Below, one piece after another: positions 26,286 to 35,095 of a stretch of 64,000 nt of DNA. Numbering within the stretch: the first letter of the stretch is position 1; each line of letters begins with the position of its first letter. The stretch is from Hwangdonia seohaensis (GTDB lineage Bacteria; Bacteroidota; Bacteroidia; Flavobacteriales; Flavobacteriaceae): the NCBI RefSeq assembly GCF_031932625.1, contig NZ_JAVSCK010000004.1, positions 124,001 through 188,000 on the forward strand, in the 5' to 3' direction. The position numbers were made by a program, and so were the translations under genes. The notes below the pieces were generated by a model. The model did not search any database and was not told the origin of the DNA. It saw only the letters and a program-made list of their open reading frames with translations.

Positions 26286-26684
26286 TTAATTAATAATTGT
26301 GCATTGGTCTAACTTAACTTGCTCTAACAAATCATCGTAGCCAATGCAACGTCCTTTTACTTTAAGAGTTGTATTAATTTTTATCGATTGGTTTAACATG
26401 TCATTGAATTGACAAAAAACCAAGTCGTTTAAGGTTATGTTATTTTGGTTAACTTCGGTAACTATACCTAAGATTTCAATGGTTTTATTAAGGAATTTTT
26501 TTTCAGATTTAAGGGCGTCTTGCTTAAATTCATCACTAATGGATTGCGGTGTTGTAGTGTATTCGGCTTTTTCCGTTTCAATATCTCTATGGTCTTGATA
26601 GATGTATTGATAGCCCATAAACGCGCACAGGATTAATAGCACTATCAAAAAAAACCAATTGCGTTTATTTTTGCTACCAACCAT
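26286..26684 (-). CDS. Membrane-anchored OB-fold protein (tRNA_anti-like)
   Basis: A 132-residue protein with one N-terminal transmembrane helix (about residues 8-26) and a soluble part facing outward. The last 75 residues follow the OB-fold pattern IEILGIVTEVNQNNITLND, then a variable stretch with a cysteine, then IKINTTLKVKGRCIGYDDLLEQVKLDQC. Such tRNA_anti-like proteins are common in Bacteroidota with unknown ligands. It lies between the sigma gene and the cupredoxin gene, the slot where an anti-sigma factor normally lies. It has one helix and a cytoplasmic tail of only about ten residues, so a classical anti-sigma role is unlikely. Confidence 0.75.
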   Translation of the reverse strand: MVGSKNKRNWFFLIVLLILCAFMGYQYIYQDHRDIETEKAEYTTTPQSISDEFKQDALKSEKKFLNKTIEILGIVTEVNQNNITLNDLVFCQFNDMLNQSIKINTTLKVKGRCIGYDDLLEQVKLDQCTIIN

Positions 26685-26718
26685 TTTCGTGGAGTGTTAA
26701 TGTTAGTTTTAGTCGTGG

Positions 26719-27378
26719 TTAAATATTTTTAATTACATGTTTCACTAAATTATCGCATTTTTCAAATCCGAATTCAAACACATTGGGTTTTTGCGATAAC
26801 TCGTAAAGATTGTCTTTCAGCATTTGTTTGGCCCGATGGGTTCTAACTTTTACGTTGTTTATTGAAATGCCAAGGCAGTCACTAATGTCTTTAATTTTCA
26901 TGTTTTCAACTTCACTTAGTATATAAACCACTTTATACTTTTCTGGAAGCTGGTCAATTACTTTTTCTAAAATCCATTTGGCTTCCCTTTGAATAATATT
27001 ATGCTCCGGATTCATGTTTTTTGATGCTTCTGTAAATGATTTAATACGGTTGGTGTTTGGATGGATAACAAGGTTACGCTGTTTAGATTTTAATTCGTGC
27101 AACGCTTCATTAATGCCAATTCTGATCAACCAAGTTGAAAACTCCGATTTTTTACTAAATTGATATAGTTTCTCGTAAGCCTTTATATACGTGTTTTGCA
27201 TAATGTCTTTTATAACATCTTCATCCTTAATATAGCTCCGTACAACGCGATATAGTTTTTGGTTGTTTCTCCGCATTAAAATTTCGTACAGGCCTTTTTC
27301 TCCACTCAGTATTTGCGTAATAACATCAAAATCATGAATGGTATGATTGTTATAATCACTTATTTTAATGGCTTTCAT
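26719..27378 (-). CDS. RNA polymerase ECF sigma factor (module 2)
   Basis: A 219-residue ECF sigma factor. Region 2 includes IKDIMQNTYIKAYEKLYQFSKKSEFSTWLIRIGINEALHEL (about residues 58-98). Region 4 holds LPEKYKVVYILSEVENMKIKDISDCLGISINNVKVRTHRAKQML (about 146-189). A C-terminal tail of about 25 residues follows, and a 20-residue N-terminal extension precedes region 2. It leads the operon with OB-fold, cupredoxin, DUF5777, cytochrome and YceI genes. No recognisable anti-sigma gene is present. A palindrome lies in its upstream region, shared with the divergent DoxX-like gene. Confidence 0.9.
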   Translation of the reverse strand: MKAIKISDYNNHTIHDFDVITQILSGEKGLYEILMRRNNQKLYRVVRSYIKDEDVIKDIMQNTYIKAYEKLYQFSKKSEFSTWLIRIGINEALHELKSKQRNLVIHPNTNRIKSFTEASKNMNPEHNIIQREAKWILEKVIDQLPEKYKVVYILSEVENMKIKDISDCLGISINNVKVRTHRAKQMLKDNLYELSQKPNVFEFGFEKCDNLVKHVIKNI

Positions 27379-27416
27379 GTGTTTGTTTTTCCTTTAGATG
27401 GGTTAATCTGCAAATA

Positions 27417-27434
27417 GTTACAAAGTTTTGTAAC
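27417..27434. promoter_or_regulatory. Palindrome in the divergent sigma/DoxX control region
   Basis: GTTACAAA-GT-TTTGTAAC: two perfect 8-bp arms with a 2-bp spacer, in the 107-bp gap between the sigma operon and the DoxX-like gene. Each arm read outward is TTTGTAAC, which holds the GTAAC/AAC core typical of ECF sigma -35 elements. It could be two back-to-back ECF promoters or a dimeric repressor site. Confidence 0.6.
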
Positions 27435-27485
27435 TTTTTTAAAGTTTGGGTATCAAAAGCATAGAATAACTAAAATAATGATATT

Positions 27486-27830
27486 ATGAATGAACAAACA
27501 TTACTGAAGTATACCTTTGGTTTAGTGCCCATTGTGGCCGGATTAGATAAATTTACAAATATTTTGACAGATTGGAGCCAGTATTTAAGTTCAGGGTTTC
27601 AAGAATTGTTGCCTTTTGATGCCTCAACTTTTATGATTATTGTTGGAATTATTGAAATTGCAGCAGGAATTATTGTATTGGTTAAAACCAAAATAGGAGC
27701 CATAATAGTCGCCCTATGGCTGGCTTTAATTGCCCTTACTTTAATATTTAGCGGCCAATATTTAGATGTGGCCGTACGCGACTTGGTAATGGCAATTGCT
27801 GCTTATGTATTGTATAAACTCAGTAACTAA
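27486..27830 (+). CDS. DoxX-like small membrane protein
   Basis: A 114-residue protein with four hydrophobic helices (about residues 8-24, 46-64, 68-86 and 92-110). The start LKYTFGLVPIVAGLDKFTNIL is typical of the DoxX/DoxD-like family, whose better-known members act in thiosulfate-quinone or membrane redox chemistry. It is divergent from the sigma/cupredoxin/YceI operon and shares its upstream palindrome, so it may belong to the same regulon. Its function here is not known. Confidence 0.75.
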   Translation: MNEQTLLKYTFGLVPIVAGLDKFTNILTDWSQYLSSGFQELLPFDASTFMIIVGIIEIAAGIIVLVKTKIGAIIVALWLALIALTLIFSGQYLDVAVRDLVMAIAAYVLYKLSN

Positions 27831-27893
27831 TTAATAGTGTTGTTAGTTTTAATCGCATAGCAAATTGGTAAGATTGTTATGCGGTTTTTTAAT

Positions 27894-28433
27894 TTAACTA
27901 AACTCTAATTTAACGTTATGTGTTTTAAGCAAGTCTAAATGCTCTTCAATTTTAAACCCAGAAGCTTTAAAATATTCAGATCTTTTTTTTGCATGTTCCT
28001 GCCTGGTAATACTTCTTGAAAACCTGCGGATGGCGGTTTTGGAGTTTAGAATAATTCCGGGCACGGGTACATTGTTCCCATCGTCATCCTTAGCCACCAT
28101 GGTAAAATATGATGAGTTGCAATGTTTTGTTTCGCCTGAATGAATGTTTTCAGATTCTACCCGAACACCAATAACCATTGAGGTTCGCCCGGTGTAATTT
28201 ACAGAGGCTTTAAGGGTTACCAATTCGCCAACTTCAATAGGGTTTAAAAAATCGACCTTGTTAACAGATGCCGTTACGCAATAATGTCGGGAATGTCTTG
28301 AAGCACAAGCAAAAGCAATTTGATCCATTAAATTCAAAATATAGCCCCCATGGATTTTACCGCTAAAATTAGAGTGCGATGGCAACATGAGTTCGGAAAT
28401 TGTAATTTGGGAATCTTTAATGTGTTTAAACAT
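27894..28433 (-). CDS. Acyl-CoA thioesterase (hotdog fold)
   Basis: A 179-residue cytoplasmic protein of the YciA/BACH group that hydrolyses acyl-CoA. The hallmark PSHSNFSGKIHGGYILNLMDQIAFACASRH (about residues 18-47) holds the HGG turn and the active-site acid; VDFLNPIEVGELVTLKASV gives the long strand pair. It lies 11 nt downstream of rmuC on the same strand and should be co-transcribed, although the functional link is not obvious. Length and single domain are normal for the family. Confidence 0.9.
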   Translation of the reverse strand: MFKHIKDSQITISELMLPSHSNFSGKIHGGYILNLMDQIAFACASRHSRHYCVTASVNKVDFLNPIEVGELVTLKASVNYTGRTSMVIGVRVESENIHSGETKHCNSSYFTMVAKDDDGNNVPVPGIILNSKTAIRRFSRSITRQEHAKKRSEYFKASGFKIEEHLDLLKTHNVKLEFS

Positions 28434-28444
28434 AGCTTTAAATT

Positions 28445-29767
28445 TTATAAGTCGTCTTCTTCTGCGCGTTTTATTATAGCTTCAGGTAATGCTTTTTTAG
28501 CTTTTGCTCCCATTTTTTTAAGTTTTTCAACACTGGTAATTAAATTGCCTCGGCCATCGACTAGTTTATTCATGGCTGCCGAATAATCACTTTTAGCGGC
28601 ATCAATTTTTTTGCCCACACCTGTTAAATCACTAACCAAACCTTCAAATTTATCGTATAATGCCCCAGCTTGACGCGCAATTTCAATAGCATTTCGCTGT
28701 TGTTTTTCGTTGTTCCACATGCTATCAATGGTACGTAAAGTTGCCAATAAAGTGGATGGCGTTACAATAACAATGTTCTTTTCGAAAGCTTTGTTATAAA
28801 TAGAATTGTCTTCATTTACAACAACCGCAAAAGCAGGTTCAATGGGGATGAACATCAATACAAAATCGGGTGATTCAATATCGTATAAATCCTGATAATT
28901 TTTTTCGGAAAGTTGATCCACATGTTTTTTTATGGAGTTAACATGTGCTTTTAAAAAGGATGGTTTGTCATCATCTTCAGCATTTACCAAACGCTCATAA
29001 TCGGTTAATGATACTTTACTGTCAATAACCATTTTTTTACCATCGGGAAGGTGTAAAACCACATCGGGCAATACGCGAGAGCCGTCTGCCAAAGTAAAGC
29101 TTTGTTGCACAAAATACTCTCTGTCTTTTTCCAGTCCGGATTTTTCCAAAACGCGTTCTAAAACCAATTCGCCCCAATTTCCCTGCATTTTACTATCGCC
29201 TTTTAAAGCTCTGGTTAAATTGGTGGCTTCCTTGGTCATTTGTTGGTTGAGGTCTTTTAATCCCAGCAATTGCTCTTTTAAAGCAGAGTGCATGCTGATG
29301 CTTTCTTTTTGGGTTAAATCTACTTTTTCTTCAAAGACTTTAATTTTTTCTTGAAGCGGATTTAAAATGTTTTTGATGTTCTCCTTATTCTGAAGTGTGA
29401 ATTTTTCAGATTTTTCATCGAGTATTTTTGTAGCTAATAATTCGAAATCTTTTCGTAATTGTTCTTGACGTTCTTCAATTTCCGCATCACGTTTTAAGCT
29501 CAATTGTTGCAGATTTTCGTATTCGGTATTTCTTCTGGTCAATTCAGCATTTAAAAAGTCTTTTTCCTTCCGAATAGTTTCACGTTCGTTTTCAATTTTG
29601 CTTAAATTTTGCTTTAATTCATCAATAGTTTGATGCGCTTGGTTTTGGCGTTCCTCCAAAGTGCTTTGTTCGCTTTTGCTTTTAAGTTTGGTAAATAGCA
29701 TGCCCAAATAGGCACCAATGCCACCGGAAATAAGAATAGCTATGATAAGAATTAGGTTGTCGTTCAT
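28445..29767 (-). CDS. rmuC: DNA recombination protein RmuC
   Basis: A 440-residue membrane-anchored protein. An N-terminal helix (residues 4-22) is followed by a coiled coil (about 30-170) and then the RmuC nuclease-like core: QGNWGELVLERVLEKSGL, YFVQQSFTLADGSRVLPDVVLHLPDG, VIDSKVSLTDYERL. The D...VIDSK pattern resembles the PD-(D/E)xK fold. RmuC limits inversions at inverted repeats and small palindromes, of interest here because the window is rich in palindromic repeats. It heads an operon with the thioesterase gene. Confidence 0.93.
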   Translation of the reverse strand: MNDNLILIIAILISGGIGAYLGMLFTKLKSKSEQSTLEERQNQAHQTIDELKQNLSKIENERETIRKEKDFLNAELTRRNTEYENLQQLSLKRDAEIEERQEQLRKDFELLATKILDEKSEKFTLQNKENIKNILNPLQEKIKVFEEKVDLTQKESISMHSALKEQLLGLKDLNQQMTKEATNLTRALKGDSKMQGNWGELVLERVLEKSGLEKDREYFVQQSFTLADGSRVLPDVVLHLPDGKKMVIDSKVSLTDYERLVNAEDDDKPSFLKAHVNSIKKHVDQLSEKNYQDLYDIESPDFVLMFIPIEPAFAVVVNEDNSIYNKAFEKNIVIVTPSTLLATLRTIDSMWNNEKQQRNAIEIARQAGALYDKFEGLVSDLTGVGKKIDAAKSDYSAAMNKLVDGRGNLITSVEKLKKMGAKAKKALPEAIIKRAEEDDL

Positions 29768-29785
29768 TTAAAATAGAAGTTTACC

Positions 29786-29793
29786 CAAAGATA
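29786..29793 (-). promoter_or_regulatory. Predicted -7 element for rmuC
   Basis: Minus strand TATCTTTG, 19 nt before the ATG at 29767. Confidence 0.5.
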
Positions 29794-29846
29794 AATTTTT
29801 ACCTTGAGGATAAAAAGAATAAATAAGAGATAAATTTAATCTTATA

Positions 29847-31574
29847 TTAAAGAACAGAGGTATTTATTTCTATATCCGCATCTTGCCATGCCAGGTTAAA
29901 TTCTTGCATTACGCTGGCAGCTTCATTTAATTTTCCTTGAGCCCTTAAACTTTCATATAAGCCCATTAGCGACCAACCATTTTGCCTTAAATCTTCTAAA
30001 TCTTTGTGGTAAACGTGTTCGGCTTCACTGTATTTTCCGGCTTTTAATAATGCGGCTCCCAAATTTTGTCTCGGTGGAATGTACCATGCGGATGGCTCGT
30101 TGTAAACCAGGTTGTCTTCCATTACTACGGCGTTTTCAAAATGACCAATAGCTAAGTTGTAATTTTTTTCCAATAAAGCTATTTCGCCGGCAACCACTTG
30201 GTAAGCTAATTTTGCAATCGTAGTACCGTTGTCAAAACCGGTCGCTACAAGGGTTTCCATTTCGGGGTCATCAACCAATGTTTGTATAGCCTCAAGTTCT
30301 TCTTTGGCTTCCTTGATATTGTTCTTTCTAACAAAAGCTACGCCTCTAGCATAATGCCATATAAGTTTAAGGTGCTTGATGCCATCATTAGGTTTTGGAT
30401 AGGTTAAAATATCATTCCATTTACCAAATCTTGTGTATGCCAAAAGTGGGGTTGCTGCAAAGTTTTGTAAAAAATGTAGTTCTTTCATTTCGCCCACAGG
30501 AACTTTTTCAGCCGTTTTTTTTGCAGCATCAATGGCGAGGTCGCTATTGCCTAAAAGGCTTGAAGCAGACCATAAAAAATGAATGTTATGCGGATAATAC
30601 CCAAGCGGATACATACCTTGTGAAAGGCATTGCGAAATATAATCCTCATCTGCCAAAATAGCTTGCTGATTGGCTAAAACAGCATCTTTGTAACGCCCAA
30701 CCCGAATAAAAATATGCGATGGCATGTGAACAATGTGTCCAGCGGCTGGCATTAAACCTCCTAGTTTTTCTGCACTTGGAACAGCCAAATCCGGCTTAGG
30801 CAGTTCTACCATGTGAATATAATAATGGTGCGCTCCGGGGTTATCGGGACTCATAAGCATAGCTTTTTCCAAGGCTGCTTTTGCTTCGGGAATATTGGGC
30901 GATGGATTACCGTTGTTATCCCAATAATTCCAAGGAACCGTATTCATAACCGAAGCCGCATACAGGGTTAAAATATCTGGGTCTTTCGGATATTCTTTTG
31001 CCACTTCAGCCATAGATTCCATGTATTTATGGTTTAATTCCGTTACATCTTTGTCTAAATCTACCGAATATCTATGGGCTAATGCTTTTATTAAAGCTTG
31101 CTCCTTTTGCGAGGCATTGGGTGCTAATTTAATCGCTCTGGATATGGCCTCATTGTATTTGTTTTTCCGGTTTTCGTCGGGAAAAGGGTCGTTAATATTT
31201 GGACCCAAAGCATAGGCTTGCCCCCAAAAAGCCATGGCCAAATTAGGGTCTAGTCGTGCCGCTTCCATAAAAGAACGATGTGCTTCGGCATGGTTAAAGG
31301 CATAGGTTAATCGTAATCCTTGATTAAAAAACCGTTGCGCCAAATCGTTTTTGGTGCTTACTTTATAACTGTGATTTCCAAGGTTTTCAAATAAGGGTGA
31401 TATTTGTTTTGTTGAATCGACATCGGTAAGGATGAATTTTGCAGGCATGCATTTAATAGCGTTCGCGCCTATTTTTTTTGAATAATCAAATTCATTTTCT
31501 TTGTTAAATTGATAAAACAAGAAACCTATAAATAATGTAATTGTTAAAAGAATTAAACCTGCTTTGAATTTCAT
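29847..31574 (-). CDS. Exported TPR-repeat protein
   Basis: A 575-residue protein with an N-terminal hydrophobic segment (residues 6-23), probably a signal anchor. It contains TPR pairs across its length: FFNQGLRLTYAFNHAEAHRSFMEAARLDPNLAMAFWGQAYA (about residue 83 on), one near residue 240 (PEAKAALEKAMLMSPDNPGAHHYYIH), then several towards the C-terminus (LAIGHFENAVVME, LLKAGKYSEAEHVYHKDL). The HHYYIHMVE and MPSHIFIRVGRY stretches are conserved in this family and hold several His residues, so metal binding or catalysis is possible. Function unknown. Stand-alone gene. Confidence 0.8.
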   Translation of the reverse strand: MKFKAGLILLTITLFIGFLFYQFNKENEFDYSKKIGANAIKCMPAKFILTDVDSTKQISPLFENLGNHSYKVSTKNDLAQRFFNQGLRLTYAFNHAEAHRSFMEAARLDPNLAMAFWGQAYALGPNINDPFPDENRKNKYNEAISRAIKLAPNASQKEQALIKALAHRYSVDLDKDVTELNHKYMESMAEVAKEYPKDPDILTLYAASVMNTVPWNYWDNNGNPSPNIPEAKAALEKAMLMSPDNPGAHHYYIHMVELPKPDLAVPSAEKLGGLMPAAGHIVHMPSHIFIRVGRYKDAVLANQQAILADEDYISQCLSQGMYPLGYYPHNIHFLWSASSLLGNSDLAIDAAKKTAEKVPVGEMKELHFLQNFAATPLLAYTRFGKWNDILTYPKPNDGIKHLKLIWHYARGVAFVRKNNIKEAKEELEAIQTLVDDPEMETLVATGFDNGTTIAKLAYQVVAGEIALLEKNYNLAIGHFENAVVMEDNLVYNEPSAWYIPPRQNLGAALLKAGKYSEAEHVYHKDLEDLRQNGWSLMGLYESLRAQGKLNEAASVMQEFNLAWQDADIEINTSVL

Positions 31575-31698
31575 GACTTTTAAATTAATGGTTAATAATG
31601 CATTAAATGCTATAAGGTTGAAACTAAAAGTAGCTTAAGGACTTGAGAATGAATGTGCTAAAGTTAATGAATTAAAACAGTAAAACAGAAGCTAATTT

Positions 31699-32493
31699 TT
31701 ATTTTTTCACCCTAAAACTCCCCGTGTTTGCATCAAAATTTATTAAATCCTTAGGGAATAAAGTATCGAAAGTGCCTTTTAAAATGAGGTTGCAAGGTTC
31801 GTCGGAGACCACTTCTCCTTTAGTCATTACAATAAGTTTGTCGCATAGCTGAATGGCCAAATCGATTTCGTGTGAAGAAAATAAAATGGTTTTGCCCGTT
31901 TCTTTGGCCAATTTTTGAAGCAGTTTTAATATGTATGCTTTATGATACATATCCAGATGTGTTGTGGGTTCGTCTAAAATAATCAAATCGGTGTCTTGTG
32001 CCAAAGCACGTGCAATCATTACTTTTTGTAACTGGCCGTCGCTTAACTCAAAACATTTTTTATGTTTTAAATTTTCAATGTTGGTTTGCGTTATCGCTTT
32101 ATTTATAATGATTGTGTCGTTTTCAGATAAATTACCAATCCAACTTGTGTAAGGCTGTCTGCCCAATGCGATCACCTCAAAAACAGTTAGGTTTTTAGAG
32201 GCTATTTGTTCGGTTAAAACCAAGCTCATCACTTTCGCCAAATCGACCGCTTGATAAGCTGAAATATGTTTTTCATTAATGAGAATATCACCTTTTAAAT
32301 GTTTTTGAACATTCGTAATGGTTCTGATTAAAGTCGATTTTCCAATACCATTGGCACCAATCAAACCAACCAATTCGCCTTTTTTCAACTCAATATTTAT
32401 ATTTGAAGCCACAACAGTTTGCCGTTTTTTAGTTGAATAACCAATCGTAAGATTTTCTGTTTTTAAGATAATATGTGATTCGTTTACACTCAT
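31699..32493 (-). CDS. btuD: ABC transporter ATP-binding protein, FecE/BtuD type (vitamin B12 uptake)
   Basis: A 264-residue ATPase powering import of cobalamin or a related chelate. Walker A GANGIGKST (about residue 42), signature LSDGQLQK (Ser-Asp-Gly rather than Ser-Gly-Gly), Walker B LIILDEPTTHLD, and the H-loop in FSSHEIDLAI. The length and the C-terminal extension after the H-loop are normal for the FecE/BtuD group. I chose the ATG at 32493; the frame can extend ten codons upstream without support. It follows the permease gene by about 114 nt with an A/T-rich gap. The B12 role is inferred from the riboswitch-controlled TonB receptor next door. Confidence 0.85.
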   Translation of the reverse strand: MSVNESHIILKTENLTIGYSTKKRQTVVASNINIELKKGELVGLIGANGIGKSTLIRTITNVQKHLKGDILINEKHISAYQAVDLAKVMSLVLTEQIASKNLTVFEVIALGRQPYTSWIGNLSENDTIIINKAITQTNIENLKHKKCFELSDGQLQKVMIARALAQDTDLIILDEPTTHLDMYHKAYILKLLQKLAKETGKTILFSSHEIDLAIQLCDKLIVMTKGEVVSDEPCNLILKGTFDTLFPKDLINFDANTGSFRVKK

Positions 32494-32607
32494 AAATTTC
32501 AATATACAACTTTCAAATTCCAACTACTAAATTCCAAAAAATCGCTCTCATTTTTGTAGCATAGGTTTTGGAATTTTGTTTTTGCTATTTTGGAGTTTAT
32601 ATTCATA

Positions 32608-33639
32608 TTAAAACACCATTTTCCGTTTTCTAACCAATAACCAAATCACAACCGGTGCGCCAATTAAAGAGGTTATGGCATTAATGGGCAAGGTGTAATC
32701 GCTGTTTGGTAATTGCGCAATACTATCGCAAATTAACATGATAATAGCACCGAACAAAAATACAGCGGGCAATAATATTTTATGGTTTGAGGTGTTAAAT
32801 ACTTGCCGTGTTATGTGCGGAATAGCCAATCCGATAAACGCAATGGGACCCGCAAAAGCAGTTATCGTTCCTGCCAATAAACTCGTGGCGGCAATAATAA
32901 TTAACCGACTTCTTTTAATATTCAATCCTAAACTTACGGCGTAATTTTCGCCTAAAAGCAAGGTGTTTAACGATTTGATGGAAATGATGCTTAACAAAAT
33001 ACCCAAACAAAATATAACTGAAAAAATAAACAATTCATGCCACGATAAATTACCTAGACTTCCAAAGCCCCAAAAAATGTATTGCTGCAATTGTTCGGCA
33101 GACCCAAAATAGGAAAGCACACTTACAATGGCGGCCGTGATACTGGCAAACATGAGCCCGATAATAAGAATTGCCATGGTATCGCGTACTTTAATGGAAA
33201 CCACTAAAACGGCTAAAAGCACCAGAAAACTACCCAAACTTGCTGCGATTACAACGCTCCATTTCGATATAAAAAATGATGCAAAAACACCGCCAAACAA
33301 ACCTGAGCCTAAAATGATCAAAGCGACACCCAAGCTGGCACCCGAGCTAATGCCCAATACAAATGGGCCGGCTAACGGATTTCTAAATAGCGTTTGCATC
33401 AATAGCCCTGAAATACCCAAACCCGAACCCACTAAAATGGCTGTTAAGGCCTTTGGTAATCTGTAATTGGTAATAATATGTTGCCAAGTATCCTGTTCCG
33501 TTGCGGTTCCGATAAGGCTATTAAAAACATCTTTTAATGGAATATAAACCGAGCCCAAACTTATATTGGTTATAAAGCAAACCAAAAGTATGAGCGCTAA
33601 TGTTATAAACGGAAACTTGTATGTTTTTGAAATCGACAA
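32608..33639 (-). CDS. btuC: ABC transporter permease, FecCD/BtuC type (vitamin B12 uptake)
   Basis: A 343-residue inner-membrane protein with about ten helices. The family signatures are visible: RLPKALTAILVGSGLGISGLLMQTLFRNPLAGPFVLGISSGAS (residues 51-93) and the cytoplasmic coupling segment GPIAFIGLAIPHITRQVF (about residue 265). The start is TTG at 33639, directly after the TAA of the binding-protein gene, and no nearby ATG would keep the first helix. It forms the membrane pore with the binding protein and ATPase of this locus; B12 is the likely cargo by context. Confidence 0.9.
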   Translation of the reverse strand: MSISKTYKFPFITLALILLVCFITNISLGSVYIPLKDVFNSLIGTATEQDTWQHIITNYRLPKALTAILVGSGLGISGLLMQTLFRNPLAGPFVLGISSGASLGVALIILGSGLFGGVFASFFISKWSVVIAASLGSFLVLLAVLVVSIKVRDTMAILIIGLMFASITAAIVSVLSYFGSAEQLQQYIFWGFGSLGNLSWHELFIFSVIFCLGILLSIISIKSLNTLLLGENYAVSLGLNIKRSRLIIIAATSLLAGTITAFAGPIAFIGLAIPHITRQVFNTSNHKILLPAVFLFGAIIMLICDSIAQLPNSDYTLPINAITSLIGAPVVIWLLVRKRKMVF

Positions 33640-34782
33640 TTATTTTAAGGGTTTAAAAAAGAATGGTTTGTAGTCTTTTAATAGCTCTGGGTGACAGATT
33701 TTAATAATGTCCTTTAGTACCAAATCGGGTCTGGCAAAACCCAATTCGTAGTACAAAACACCACCCGTTTTGCCAGTCGTATTTGCAATAGTAAATACTT
33801 TTTTGTTTTTAAAGGCAATAAACATGGCATTGTGCGAACTTGAGTTTTCAAGTGCTTTTAAACTTGTGTAATTTGATGGGTTTATCCAAATATCGGCATC
33901 TTTGGCGGTTGTAAAAACAGATTCAAAATTAAGTTTTAAACTCCCGGAACCTTTAGTGTCGCTCCAAAGATAGTTTAGGTTGGCGTCTTTAAAAAGCTGT
34001 GCTTCGGTACTCGATCCGTTTGGTAAATACCAAATATCGCTATGCATGGCACCGCTTAAAACAGTGGGTTTGTTTTTAACGGTTTGCGCTAGTTTTTTAG
34101 CTTCCAAATAATTTTTTTCAATGGTATTAAAAATAGAATCGGCTTCTTTTTCTTTATTGTAAAGCGCTCCAAAAAATTTAATCCATTCGGCTTTTGCCAA
34201 TGGTGAATTCTCAACCCAATCACCATTATAAATAACAGGAATGCCCGATTTTTTTATGGTTTCAAAGGTTTTGTTATTGCCGTCAATACCAAAGCCAATT
34301 ACAGCATTCGGGTTTAAGCTCAATAAAACCTCGGTGTTTATGCTTTCGTTTTTACCAAGTTCCCTGATTTTGCCTTGGCCGATTTGGGTTCTTATTTTTT
34401 CAGATGAAATAAAATCCGTTCCGGGAAATCCAACTAAAGTTTTTTCGGCATTCAATAATTCTAAAGCAGGTATATGCGTGGTTGAGGTAACCACTATTTT
34501 TATTATGGGGTTTATTATAATGCCATCAAACGCATCTTTCATAAACGTTGTTTTTGCCGCATTTTCCTTATTGATTAACACGTAACGATAGCTTTTTTCG
34601 GCGTTTGGCCATGGGTTTTCAATGTTTAAGACTTTATAGGTTGAATAGTCTGTTACCGAAAATCCTTTGGCATATTTTAATTCAAGTTGAATCCCATCAA
34701 CAGGTTTAACGACATGTTTGGCTGTTTCATTTTTACATGAAAAAACGAAAACTATAAATAATAAAAAGACGGCTTTTTTCAA
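33640..34782 (-). CDS. btuF: ABC transporter substrate-binding lipoprotein, BtuF-like
   Basis: A 380-residue periplasmic binding protein of the helical-backbone type. The TTG start at 34782 gives a clean lipoprotein signal (KKAVFLLFIVFVFSC). The two lobes are linked by a long helix around FGALYNKEKEADSIFNTIEKNYLEAKKLAQ (about residues 215-245). KTLVGFPGTDFISSEK and NPNAVIGFGIDGN are typical pocket strands. I reject the longer start (ATG at 34878): it adds 32 residues before the signal and lies upstream of a good -7 element (TACTTTTG, minus strand, 34810-34803). It should capture B12 delivered by the TonB receptor coded on the other strand. Confidence 0.85.
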   Translation of the reverse strand: MKKAVFLLFIVFVFSCKNETAKHVVKPVDGIQLELKYAKGFSVTDYSTYKVLNIENPWPNAEKSYRYVLINKENAAKTTFMKDAFDGIIINPIIKIVVTSTTHIPALELLNAEKTLVGFPGTDFISSEKIRTQIGQGKIRELGKNESINTEVLLSLNPNAVIGFGIDGNNKTFETIKKSGIPVIYNGDWVENSPLAKAEWIKFFGALYNKEKEADSIFNTIEKNYLEAKKLAQTVKNKPTVLSGAMHSDIWYLPNGSSTEAQLFKDANLNYLWSDTKGSGSLKLNFESVFTTAKDADIWINPSNYTSLKALENSSSHNAMFIAFKNKKVFTIANTTGKTGGVLYYELGFARPDLVLKDIIKICHPELLKDYKPFFFKPLK

Positions 34783-34802
34783 GGTTTTAGCTTTATTGAT
34801 TT

Positions 34803-34810
34803 CAAAAGTA
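34803..34810 (-). promoter_or_regulatory. Predicted -7 element for the btuF-btuC-btuD operon
   Basis: Minus strand TACTTTTG, a TAnnTTTG match. The start of transcription would fall near 34797, about 15 nt before the TTG start. There is no room for a second riboswitch on this side. Confidence 0.5.
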
Positions 34811-34851
34811 ATATTATTTAAAGTTTTAATATAAACAATCAAGAGAATGTT

Positions 34852-34859
34852 TATTTTTG
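34852..34859 (+). promoter_or_regulatory. Predicted -7 element for the riboswitch/btuB transcript
   Basis: TATTTTTG, a TAnnTTTG match, about 40 nt before the riboswitch core. Confidence 0.55.
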
Positions 34860-34894
34860 CAGCGAAATTTGGTTTCATTCAGTTTTAACTGAAA

Positions 34895-35095
34895 AGAATT
34901 AAAAGGGAATCTGGTGCGATATTTTTATCAATTCCAGAACTGTTCCCGCAACTGTAAGTTTATGCTCTCCCGATATATCGGGATTACCGAGCTCCTTTTA
35001 AAAAGGGTGTTATTTCTTCTTTTAAACCACTGTTCTTCATAAAGAATGGGAAGGTTAAATAACATAAAACAAGTCAGGAGACCTGCCATTTTCAA
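34895..35095 (+). ncRNA. Cobalamin riboswitch
   Basis: The conserved blocks are present in order: GGGAA and GGTGCGA (about 34905-34919), CCAGAACTGTTCCCGCAACTGTAAG (34934-34958; core words ACTG, CCCGCAACTGTAAG) and the B12 box AGTCAGGAGACCTGCC (35072-35087). An extra hairpin (CTCCCGATATATCGGGA, about 34966-34983) fits the variable arm. When B12 binds, such elements shut off the gene downstream, here the TonB receptor 78 nt beyond the end. The exact outer limits are approximate. Confidence 0.95.

Noticed and set aside
34783..34878. N-terminal extension of the btuF frame to an ATG at 34878
   Set aside because: It would add 32 residues before a lipoprotein signal and lies upstream of the best -7 element; the TTG at 34782 fits better.
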